Shown piece by piece: positions 41,021 to 48,664 of a stretch of DNA of 64,000 nt. Under the pieces are notes generated by a model. The model was given only the letters and a program-made list of their open reading frames with translations, was not told the origin of the DNA and did not search any database. This DNA is from Kaistella faecalis (lineage in GTDB: Bacteria > Bacteroidota > Bacteroidia > Flavobacteriales > Weeksellaceae). The translations under genes were made by a program, and so were the position numbers. The DNA is taken from assembly GCF_019195395.1 (NCBI RefSeq), contig NZ_CP078067.1:310001-374000 (forward strand). The letters run 5' to 3'. Each line of letters begins with the position of its first letter. The stretch's first letter is position 1.

Positions 41021-42151
41021 TTACTCCTCAACATTCTTCAGAGCCATCAGCAAATGATATGCGCCCTTGGTAACAAAGGTTTTATTGGCATTTTTACTGT
41101 CAAAATTCAGCAGTTCGGTTAATCCGTTTTCGGAATTTCCAATCGCTACAGGAAACATTTTGTACGTTTTGGGTTTTACTTCTTCAAAAACATACTGTTT
41201 CCCTTCCCAAGTTATAATTGCATCATCCGGAATTACAAATCCTTCCTCGGCATTTACTTCAATCTCTGCATTCATGAAGGTTCCGGGAATCAGACTTTCG
41301 TCTTTATCGATCAGGTCGCAGTGGATGAGTACGCTTCGGTCCGGCGCAAAATCCTTACCGATTAATTTCACCGTTGCGGCGTATTTTTTTTCAGGATTCT
41401 GGTTTGTAAATGCATAGACTTTTTGTCCGACGGAAATTTTATTCAGATCTTTTTCGAAGACTTTCAGCGCCAGGTGGGTTTGCCCGTTGTTTACAATTTC
41501 ATACAAAACATCGGCGGAAGAAACATACTGGCCAATAGTTGCGTTTACTCTTGAAATGTAACCCGAAATCGGTGCGACAACAGCCACAGACTTTCTGATA
41601 TTGCCGGTACTCACACTTCCAGGGCTTATTCCGTAAGAACGCAGTTGAGACTCAATTCCGCGAACGGCAGCATCCTGTGATTGGGCTTCGTTGGCAGCTT
41701 TCTGAGTAACCTTGTCGGAACTTGCCTGATATTTATTCAGATATTTCTGACGGCTATAATCCTTTTGGGCATAACCCAAATTCGATTTTGCCTGAAGATA
41801 ATCCTGCTGAAGCCTCGCCATATCAGGATTTTCTACCACTGCTAAGGTCTGCCCGCGGGTCACATAATTTCCGGGTACAAAACGTGCAGTTTTTATAATT
41901 CCTCCGGTGGAAGAAGACACGCCTGCCATTCCTGTTGGTGGCACGTCTATTTGCCCTGTCAGGAGAATTTTGTTGGCAATATTCTCACTATTAAGTGTTG
42001 TAGTTTCAATGGCAGCCGTTTTTTTCTGCAAATCGGTGAGTGTGATTTGGTCGCCGGAAATGGCGTATGTTTCCTGGGTTACCGTTTCCTCCTTTTTGGA
42101 ACAGGAGAATAAAAGAACCCCGGAAAGCACTGCTATAATTGATTTTTTCAT
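41021..42151 (-). CDS. RND efflux periplasmic adaptor (membrane fusion) lipoprotein
   Basis: Bridges the CzcA pump and the TolC channel in the periplasm. The 376-residue protein has a lipoprotein signal with Cys17 in LLFSCSKK. The barrel-sandwich region (VSSSTGGIIKTARFVPGNYV and VAVVAPISGYISRVNATIGQ) is interrupted by a coiled-coil hairpin (LQQDYLQAKSNLGYAQKDY). A CusB/CzcB-like distal region with VIPDDAIITWEGKQYVF follows. It is the last gene of the operon; no terminator is visible before the trp leader 65 bp away. Confidence 0.92.
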   Translation of the reverse strand: MKKSIIAVLSGVLLFSCSKKEETVTQETYAISGDQITLTDLQKKTAAIETTTLNSENIANKILLTGQIDVPPTGMAGVSSSTGGIIKTARFVPGNYVTRGQTLAVVENPDMARLQQDYLQAKSNLGYAQKDYSRQKYLNKYQASSDKVTQKAANEAQSQDAAVRGIESQLRSYGISPGSVSTGNIRKSVAVVAPISGYISRVNATIGQYVSSADVLYEIVNNGQTHLALKVFEKDLNKISVGQKVYAFTNQNPEKKYAATVKLIGKDFAPDRSVLIHCDLIDKDESLIPGTFMNAEIEVNAEEGFVIPDDAIITWEGKQYVFEEVKPKTYKMFPVAIGNSENGLTELLNFDSKNANKTFVTKGAYHLLMALKNVEE

Positions 42152-42167
42152 TTTTTTAATGGTTTAA

Positions 42168-42734
42168 TTATTCTCCGCCAATCATTTTAGAGGTAATTCC
42201 TTTTTTATTCGTGAGTTCTGCTACTGTAATTCCAGCAAAATGCAGCAATACAAATATAGGCATCCAGTAGACGGCAAATTTGTGTATCTGTTCTGCCCTT
42301 TCCAGCGCCTGTTCTGAAGCAAGTTCCCACATCAGCGCAAAACCGGTGAGGATTTGTACTGCCAGCAAAAAATAGAAAATACTGTACACAGTTCCCTGAA
42401 GTTTCTCTTTTCCTGTAGATGATTTTGAGAATGGATTAGGATATTTCACGCCCTTTACTAAAAGATATATGATTCTTAAAATATAGGCCAAAACAAGAAC
42501 ATACGCGAAATTGATATGCCAGTCGAACATTGGATTAATAATGCTTTTTGCAATGTTCACTACATTTTCTTTCGGAAGTTGAATATTATTATTAGTCAGT
42601 TCTGCAGAAATTGCTGCCGTTATTGTTTTTTTGGACATCCAGTACATTCTTAAAAATCCGGTGGCAAAAAGTACCAGCATTGAAACTGCGATTAACCAGT
42701 GGATAAATCTGTGGAGAGTTGTGAATTTTTTCAT
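42168..42734 (-). CDS. Membrane cytochrome b (cytochrome b561/b6-type domain)
   Basis: A 188-residue membrane protein with four hydrophobic helices and histidines in helix positions typical of two-heme cytochrome b: LHRFIHWLIA (first helix), WHINFAYVL, IHKFAVYW and LLHFAGI. The family usually passes electrons between quinol and a partner dehydrogenase or periplasmic acceptor. No such partner is adjacent; instead it lies between the TolC and adaptor genes of the metal-efflux operon, 16 bp from the adaptor. Confidence 0.85.
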   Translation of the reverse strand: MKKFTTLHRFIHWLIAVSMLVLFATGFLRMYWMSKKTITAAISAELTNNNIQLPKENVVNIAKSIINPMFDWHINFAYVLVLAYILRIIYLLVKGVKYPNPFSKSSTGKEKLQGTVYSIFYFLLAVQILTGFALMWELASEQALERAEQIHKFAVYWMPIFVLLHFAGITVAELTNKKGITSKMIGGE

Positions 42735-42793
42735 AGCTTTTAATTTTAAATTTCATGATGAAGTTTAATTGAAACTTCACAGCAAAAAATTCT

Positions 42794-44008
42794 TTATTTA
42801 TTTTGCAGATTATTGAGTTCTATAATTTTCTCGTTTAAAGCGTTTTGAGCGTCGATATACCTGTTCTGAATATCAAGTGACTGATTCACCAAAATGGTAT
42901 ATTCCAAATAGTTGATTTCACCTTCTTTAGACAGCAGATCTGCTGTAAACAGGATGGTTTGTGCGTTTTTCAAACCTTTGGCTTTATAATAATCGGTTTC
43001 AGATTTCAGTTTCTGGTATTCACCATAAGTTTTTGCGTACCTGTTTTTAAAGTCACGAATAGCGATATTATAGTTGTTTTCGGCAATCTGCTGGTTTATT
43101 TTCTGGCCTTCGATCAACGATTTCTGTGCAGCATTAAAAACCGGAAGCGCTACGCCAACCAACCCGCTCTGGAAACGGTGAGTTCCGTTGTAATACTTAT
43201 CGTCGGATCCGGTTCCTTTCATGGTTGTAGAATTAATTCCGAGGTTGAAACTGGGCAAAAGTTTGGCTTTCTCAGCTTCGAGCCTTGCGTTTTCAATATT
43301 TTTCTGATGTTCAAGCTGCGACAGGACCAAAGGGTTTCCACTGAAATTTTCATCAAAATTCAGATTCAAAAGATAAAAACTGCCCTTTTCATTTTGATAC
43401 ATTTCACCCTCATTAATCAGATAATTGAACTGATGAAGTGTAATTTCGCGGTCTTTCAGCAGACTTTGGAGCTGAATTTCAGCCTGGCTTCGGTAAGCTT
43501 CTGCCGTGGTTTTTTCCAGAATATTGCTTTCGCCCGCTTTCAGCCGAAGTTCAGAACGTTTGTAATAATTTGAATAGATGCTGTCGGTTTTTTTCAGAAG
43601 TTTCTGTTTTTCGTCGATATAATTCAGATTATTGTACACCAAAGCAATTTCCCTTTTCAGCTGCCATGTCTGCACCTCCAGACCCAGCATTGCGTTTTTC
43701 CACTGTTCCGTTAAAACCTGTTTGTGGGTTCTATAGAATTTCGGCAACCGCAGCGTTTGGTTAACCGAAAAAGCATTATCAACATACGCCGAATTTATCT
43801 GTCCGATTTCCGCATTAATGTTCAAAGGATCAATGGCCACCGCAGAATTCTGTATCCGGTTCTGATATTCAGCTTTCAGCTGTCCCGATTTTAAATTAAG
43901 ATTGTTCTGACTTGCCTTTTCGTAAGCATTTTCCAAAGAAATGGGAGTCTGTGAAAAGGATTTTAGAAAAAATATTAAAAAAAACAGACTGAGATATTGA
44001 GGTTTCAT
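42794..44008 (-). CDS. TolC-family outer-membrane efflux protein
   Basis: Outer-membrane channel of the RND system. The start at 44008 gives 404 residues with a signal peptide (LSLFFLIFFLKSFSQ); a start at 44026 would overlap the pump gene by 8 bp and add six residues, and is also possible. The mature part is two repeats of long helices (ISLENAYEKASQNNLNL, YNNLNYIDEKQKLLKK; later LEAEKAKLLPSFNLG, YLEYTILVNQSLDIQNRYI), with the strand GLVGVALPVFNAAQ, as in CzcC/CusC proteins. Confidence 0.9.
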   Translation of the reverse strand: MKPQYLSLFFLIFFLKSFSQTPISLENAYEKASQNNLNLKSGQLKAEYQNRIQNSAVAIDPLNINAEIGQINSAYVDNAFSVNQTLRLPKFYRTHKQVLTEQWKNAMLGLEVQTWQLKREIALVYNNLNYIDEKQKLLKKTDSIYSNYYKRSELRLKAGESNILEKTTAEAYRSQAEIQLQSLLKDREITLHQFNYLINEGEMYQNEKGSFYLLNLNFDENFSGNPLVLSQLEHQKNIENARLEAEKAKLLPSFNLGINSTTMKGTGSDDKYYNGTHRFQSGLVGVALPVFNAAQKSLIEGQKINQQIAENNYNIAIRDFKNRYAKTYGEYQKLKSETDYYKAKGLKNAQTILFTADLLSKEGEINYLEYTILVNQSLDIQNRYIDAQNALNEKIIELNNLQNK

Positions 44009-44018
44009 TATTTTAAAA

Positions 44019-47000
44019 TTATTCATCGAGGTTAATGGTTTTTTTTCGTTGTGGAAAATGTTTTTCAAACCAGATATAAACGGTTGGCAAAATGAAAAGC
44101 GTAAGGAAAGTCGCGAGAAGTAAACCACCGATCACTACTGTTGCGAGTGGTCTTTGTACTTCTGCACCTTCACCCTGGCTTATCGCCATCGGCAAAAATC
44201 CGAGCGAGGCTACCAAAGCCGTCATCAGTACCGGACGCAGCCGCATTTTACCGCCAACACGTACTACTTCGTGGAGGTTTGAATGAATTTCCTTCTGCCG
44301 GTTAAACTCTGCAATCAATACAATTCCGTTAAGCACCGCAACCCCGAAAAGAGCGATAAAACCTACACCTGCAGAAATACTGAAGTTCATTCCGCGCAGC
44401 CAAAGCGATAAAATTCCGCCAATAGCCGAAAGTGGGATTGTAGTGAAAATAATCAACCCATATTTCACTGAACTGAATGCGAAATAAAGCATCAGAAGAA
44501 TTAAAGCCAAACTGATAGGAACCGCGATACCAAGCCGTTGCTGTGCCTGTTGAAGATTCTCGAACGTTCCGCCGTATTTTATGGTATAACCTACGGGAAG
44601 TTTTAAATTCTTATCCACCATTTGCTGTAAATCCTGCACGGTCGACTGAATGTCGCGGCCCTTTACATTGAACCCAACGATGATTCGGCGGTGTGCTTCT
44701 TCGCGCTGGATCTGGTTTACACTTTCCTTTAATTCCACCTGAGCTACTGCGCTTAAAGGAATTTCAACACCAGTGGGCGTGGGAATCAGAAGATTTTTTA
44801 CATCTTCGAGATTTTTCCTGAGTTCCCCATCCAGACGGACTACCAAATCAAATTTTTTCTCTTCTTCGAAAACGGAACCCGCGCTCTGGCCTGCAAAAGC
44901 GGTATTTACCATTTTATTGACCTCACCAATGCTTAATCCATATTGCGAAAGTGCGGGGCGGTTATATTCAATAAGAATTTGTGGCATTCCGGAAATTGGT
45001 TCAACATAAATATTTTCTGCTCCATCGATTTTTTTGGAAATTTCACCCAGTTTTTCAGCGTAAATCTTTAATGAATCGAGATTTTCACCGAAAATTTTAC
45101 ATACAACATCCTGTCTTGCACCGGTCATCAGTTCATTAAACCTCATGTTAACCGGATATTGGAATGAATAGGTAACGCCCACGATATTTTTCTTCAGCTC
45201 TGCAGACATTTTTTCGGCGAGTTCGTCATATGATTTTGCGGAAGTCCATTCTTTACGTGGTTTAAGAATAATCATCATATCACTCGCATCAATCGGCATT
45301 GGATCGGTGGGTATTTCGCTGCTTCCGGTTTTCCCTACAATTTTTTCAATTTCAGGGAATTTTTTCAGCAGTATTTGCTGGCTTTTTAAAACTGCATCGG
45401 TAGAAGTTTTAAGGTTACTTCCCGGTAAAACCCTCGTATCAACGGCAAAATCGCCTTCGGGAAGTATGGGAATAAATTCTCCACCTAATTTAGTCATGAT
45501 AAAAACCGAAACGAAGAAAAGCCCTAAAACACTGAAAAATAAAGGATTCTGAAATTTTAAAACCACCTTAAGAATTTTATCATAAACTGCTTCAAGCTTG
45601 TCCATCATCCGGTCGGCATAATTTTTCTTATGAGTAATTTTCTTGGAAAGAAACAGCGCGCTCATCATCGGGACATAAGTTAAAGACAGGATAAATGCAC
45701 CTAAAAGTGCAAAAATAACCGTTTGCGCCATCGGTTTGAACATTTTACCTTCTACACCTTCCAGCGTGAGGATTGGCAAGTAAACAATCAGAATAATAAT
45801 CTGTCCGAATACCGCAGAATTCATCATTTTACCAGCTGAACTCTCCACGGTTTCGTCCATTTCTTTTGCGGTAAGGAAGTTTTTGTTGGCGAGCGCTGGG
45901 CCATGAAGCCTGTGTAGAATGGCTTCCACAATAATCACAGCACCATCCACAATCAAGCCGAAATCCAGCGCGCCTAAACTCATGAGATTTCCGGAAACCC
46001 CGAAGATATTCATCATGATAAACGCAAAAAGCATGGAAAGCGGAATGACAGACGAAACGATAAATCCTGCTCTAAGATTTCCGAGGAAAACTACAAGAAC
46101 AAATATGACGATTAACGCACCTTCAAGAAGGTTTTTAGAAACTGTGCTGATCGCATTGTTTACCATCTTGGTCCGGTCGAGGAAAGGTTCGATGATTACT
46201 CCTTCAGGAAGGGTTTTGCGGATTTCGTCGATACGGATTTTTACATTTTCAATAACTTTATTGGAATTGGCGCCCTTCATCATCATCACCACCGCGCCGG
46301 CAACTTCACTTTTTCCGTTATAGGTCATGGCGCCGTAGCGGATGGCTTTTCCGTACTGCACTTTTCCAATATTTTCAATTAAAACAGGCGTTCCATCGGG
46401 AAGATTTTTTACGACTGTTTTTTCGATGTCATGGATTTTACCCATCAAACCTTCTGTCCTGATGTATAGAATTGTAGGACCTTTTTCAATATATGCACCA
46501 CCAGTATTCTGGTTATTGTTTTCCAGAGCGGTGAAAACCTCCTGGATCGTCACTCCCATCGCTTTAAGTTGCGCAGGATTTACTGCAACTTCATACTGCT
46601 TCAGGTTTCCGCCAAAACTGGCAACATCAGCAACACCTTCTGTACCCAGAAGTTGTCGTCTTACAATCCAATCCTGAATGGTACGAAGCTCCATAGCAGT
46701 GTAACGGTGCTCGTAACCCGTTTTCGGACGTATTACATACTGATAAATTTCGCCTAAACCAGTAGAAATTGGGGCCATTTCCGGGACTCCAAGCGTAACA
46801 GGAATATCTTTAGAAACATTTTGTAACCGTTCGGAGACCTGCTGCCTTGCGAGATAAAGATCTACGTCTTCCTCGAAAACAATGGTCACAACAGAAAGAC
46901 CGAAACGCGAAAAACTTCGCATCTGTTTGATTCCCTGTATATTGTTCATCGCCTGTTCTAACGGAAAAGTAATAAACCGCTCCACATCGGGTGCGCCCAA

Positions 47001-47165
47001 ACTTGGCGACGAAGTAATCAGCTGTACTTGGTTATCGGTAATATCCGGTACGGCATCAATGGGCAGTTTCCGGAGTTCTATAATTCCGTAAATAATCCAG
47101 CCGAGTGTCATCAGGATGATTATCAGCTTATTTTTTATGGAAAAATTTATGATTTTATTTAGCAT
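44019..47165 (-). CDS. czcA: CzcA-family heavy-metal RND efflux pump
   Basis: Proton-driven inner-membrane pump that exports divalent or monovalent heavy metals. At 1048 residues it has twelve predicted transmembrane helices and two large periplasmic loops. Family signatures include the N-terminal LRKLPIDAVPDITDNQVQ, the HME-RND proton-relay motif DFGLIVDGAVIIVEA in helix 4 (about residue 400), and GVGFIALFGVAVLNGIVLIAEFN near the C-terminus. A start at 47165 gives the normal MLNKIINFSIKNK opening. Metal specificity (Co/Zn/Cd versus Cu/Ag) cannot be fixed; the absence of a Met triad visible by eye slightly favours the CzcA type. Confidence 0.93.
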   Translation of the reverse strand: MLNKIINFSIKNKLIIILMTLGWIIYGIIELRKLPIDAVPDITDNQVQLITSSPSLGAPDVERFITFPLEQAMNNIQGIKQMRSFSRFGLSVVTIVFEEDVDLYLARQQVSERLQNVSKDIPVTLGVPEMAPISTGLGEIYQYVIRPKTGYEHRYTAMELRTIQDWIVRRQLLGTEGVADVASFGGNLKQYEVAVNPAQLKAMGVTIQEVFTALENNNQNTGGAYIEKGPTILYIRTEGLMGKIHDIEKTVVKNLPDGTPVLIENIGKVQYGKAIRYGAMTYNGKSEVAGAVVMMMKGANSNKVIENVKIRIDEIRKTLPEGVIIEPFLDRTKMVNNAISTVSKNLLEGALIVIFVLVVFLGNLRAGFIVSSVIPLSMLFAFIMMNIFGVSGNLMSLGALDFGLIVDGAVIIVEAILHRLHGPALANKNFLTAKEMDETVESSAGKMMNSAVFGQIIILIVYLPILTLEGVEGKMFKPMAQTVIFALLGAFILSLTYVPMMSALFLSKKITHKKNYADRMMDKLEAVYDKILKVVLKFQNPLFFSVLGLFFVSVFIMTKLGGEFIPILPEGDFAVDTRVLPGSNLKTSTDAVLKSQQILLKKFPEIEKIVGKTGSSEIPTDPMPIDASDMMIILKPRKEWTSAKSYDELAEKMSAELKKNIVGVTYSFQYPVNMRFNELMTGARQDVVCKIFGENLDSLKIYAEKLGEISKKIDGAENIYVEPISGMPQILIEYNRPALSQYGLSIGEVNKMVNTAFAGQSAGSVFEEEKKFDLVVRLDGELRKNLEDVKNLLIPTPTGVEIPLSAVAQVELKESVNQIQREEAHRRIIVGFNVKGRDIQSTVQDLQQMVDKNLKLPVGYTIKYGGTFENLQQAQQRLGIAVPISLALILLMLYFAFSSVKYGLIIFTTIPLSAIGGILSLWLRGMNFSISAGVGFIALFGVAVLNGIVLIAEFNRQKEIHSNLHEVVRVGGKMRLRPVLMTALVASLGFLPMAISQGEGAEVQRPLATVVIGGLLLATFLTLFILPTVYIWFEKHFPQRKKTINLDE

Positions 47166-47270
47166 TTTAATTTGAGTTAAATAATTACAAATCAATAGCT
47201 TTCACTATTAAAATTAATAAAAAAACAGCCCGAATAAGAATTTTTAAGAGCCATTTTCTAAAAAATGACA

Positions 47271-47762
47271 TCAGTCATCTTGGTCTTCACCAGAATTTTC
47301 GACCGCATTTTGGATGTTTGCGCCGCTGCGGATTTCTGTGTGACGAATTTCCCCACCGGTTCTGCCAGCTTCCTGAGCGAAATACAGAGAAACTCCCGCC
47401 ACGATTACTATCGTAACCGGCATCAGCTTATCCACAGAAAAATTCCGGTAACTTGTAAGAAAGCCTAGAAGAGAAACAGCTCCAAGAAAATATGACATTC
47501 CTGCGAAAATTTCTGCGGCTTCTTCGTGCCTGTGCATAAGATTTTCAGAAACACCCTGAATATTTTCGATTGCATCCTCTGCGCCTTCGCCTGTCGCCAT
47601 AGCAGGTACTGATGCAACTGCACCAAGAATAAAAACGATATAAGCGTTACGTTTTGAAACGTCGGATTTTGTAAAAATCGCTATCAGTAAAATGATTACT
47701 CCTACAATAGGAAATATGATTGGCAAATGGTTAACAACCAAATGCAGATGTGCGTTATTCAT
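47271..47762 (-). CDS. Four-helix membrane protein (DUF2231-like)
   Basis: A 163-residue protein with four hydrophobic helices. The first contains VNHLPIIFPIVGVII, similar to the HFPIAL start of DUF2231 proteins; a His-rich loop (LMHRHEEAAEIFAG) and a C-terminal RTGGEIRHTEIRSG follow, again like that group. The histidines could bind heme or metal. It lies between a small exported protein gene and the CzcA pump on the same strand, so it is probably part of the metal-efflux operon. Confidence 0.72.
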   Translation of the reverse strand: MNNAHLHLVVNHLPIIFPIVGVIILLIAIFTKSDVSKRNAYIVFILGAVASVPAMATGEGAEDAIENIQGVSENLMHRHEEAAEIFAGMSYFLGAVSLLGFLTSYRNFSVDKLMPVTIVIVAGVSLYFAQEAGRTGGEIRHTEIRSGANIQNAVENSGEDQDD

Positions 47763-47854
47763 TTTGATTTAATTTAAAAATTAGACTTTTAAGTAAGTGT
47801 AAACAAGCCTAAACCTGTGGTCTAAACATTATTTTATCTTTGATAATTCTTAAA

Positions 47855-48238
47855 TTAAATTTTAGGCGGCTGCCAGATTTTTTGGAAAACAGAGGGAAAG
47901 AAATTTTCGGAATAGGCAAAATTCTGCTGTTCATCAATGTCGAGAGGTTTATGCTCGAAATTGAATTCTATTTTTTTCGGGGGAAACACAAAACTGAAAA
48001 CATTAACCGAAACATCATGTGTTTTGAACGGAAGTTTCATATCCTGATGATAATCTCCATCAATGCCGTGATCCTCGAGGTAGTGCATTTTAATAAACGA
48101 AAAAACCGTAGTTCCGTTATCGATGATTTTATGGGAAATGTAATGTTCAATAAGATTAGGCATTTTCAAAATCTGCCTAACCTCTGAAAAAGAAAAGAGG
48201 TAAGTACATATCAAAAAGTAAGTAATGTACTTTTTCAT
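47855..48238 (-). CDS. Small exported protein of unknown function at the head of the RND operon
   Basis: A 127-residue protein with an N-terminal signal sequence (ITYFLICTYLFSFSE). The mature part is rich in His, Asp and Glu: LIEHYISHK, HYLEDHGIDGDYHQDM, KLPFKTHDV. This could bind metal. I recall similar small proteins next to RND metal pumps in flavobacteria but know no function. The start at 48238 is only 4 bp after a -7 box. Confidence 0.68.
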   Translation of the reverse strand: MKKYITYFLICTYLFSFSEVRQILKMPNLIEHYISHKIIDNGTTVFSFIKMHYLEDHGIDGDYHQDMKLPFKTHDVSVNVFSFVFPPKKIEFNFEHKPLDIDEQQNFAYSENFFPSVFQKIWQPPKI

Positions 48239-48242
48239 AGTG

Positions 48243-48250
48243 CAAAATTA
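48243..48250 (-). promoter_or_regulatory. Candidate -7 box (TAATTTTG) of the RND operon
   Basis: Exact TAnnTTTG match on the minus strand ending 4 bp before the first ATG of the operon, which would make the transcript nearly leaderless. No clear -33 element. Confidence 0.45.
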
Positions 48251-48345
48251 CTCAAATTCCAGAGAAAATGCTAGAGAATCATCATTTATAACCGGTATAA
48301 TTAAGAATAACCTTCCGAAGGCTGGATGATAAAATTTATACAAAC

Positions 48346-48375
48346 TTGCAATTCCTTTTGAAATTTCTATTTTTG
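48346..48375 (+). promoter_or_regulatory. Bacteroidetes-type promoter of the small lipoprotein gene
   Basis: TTG (48346-48348), a 19-bp spacer and TATTTTTG (48368-48375) form one of the best matches to the -33/-7 consensus in the window. The gene starts 17 bp downstream. Confidence 0.7.
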
Positions 48376-48392
48376 CCCAAATTAAATTTACA

Positions 48393-48563
48393 ATGAAAAA
48401 ATTATTCGCATTTGCATTCATCGGCGGTTTGGTATTGGCTGGATGCTCAAAAAAAGAAACTTCAACCGAAAGCAACAGAATGCTGGAAGAGCCGGAAGCA
48501 GAAGTTACCGTTACTGCTCCAGCAGCAACACCAGTAGCTGCTGATTCTACTGTAGTTAAATAA
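48393..48563 (+). CDS. Small lipoprotein, 56 residues
   Basis: The frame begins MKKLFAFAFIGGLVLAGCSK, a complete lipoprotein signal with lipobox LAGC (Cys18). It continues with a short acidic and then Ala/Thr/Val-rich tail (EEPEAEVTVTAPAATPVAAD) ending in VVK. It has its own promoter and terminator, so it is probably a real, independently expressed gene, although it is below the usual length cut-off. The tail is too short and simple to be an enzyme; a structural or stress-response envelope role is plausible but unproven. Confidence 0.8.
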   Translation: MKKLFAFAFIGGLVLAGCSKKETSTESNRMLEEPEAEVTVTAPAATPVAADSTVVK

Positions 48564-48585
48564 CCCAAAGGTTCAAATGATTACA

Positions 48586-48611
48586 GGCAGTCGGCAACGG
48601 CTGCTTTTTTT
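48586..48611 (+). terminator. Terminator after the small lipoprotein gene
   Basis: A 7-bp stem GCAGTCG/CGGCTGC closed by a GCAA tetraloop is followed by seven T, 23 bp after the stop codon. The T-run touches the -33 region of the lysS promoter. Confidence 0.88.
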
Positions 48612-48642
48612 GTTTATATTCATCAAAAAATCACTAAATTTG
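48610..48642 (+). promoter_or_regulatory. Bacteroidetes-type promoter of lysS
   Basis: TTG (48610-48612), a 22-bp spacer and TAAATTTG (48635-48642), 22 bp before the lysS ATG. The -33 part overlaps the preceding terminator. Confidence 0.6.
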
Positions 48643-48664
48643 CGCTCTTAAAAAGCAAGAAAAC

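Noticed and set aside
42959..43573. 204-codon plus-strand frame opposite the TolC gene
   Set aside because: Long only because of codon bias on the opposite strand; aromatic-rich composition and no family resemblance.
45919..46323. 134-codon plus-strand frame opposite the czcA gene
   Set aside because: Shadow of transmembrane codons of the pump, without start site or homology that I recognise.
48248..48568. Minus-strand open frame of 106 codons opposite the small lipoprotein gene
   Set aside because: The plus strand carries a lipoprotein gene with promoter and terminator; the minus frame has no plausible start context and its Ser/Ala-rich composition is a mirror of the lipoprotein codons.
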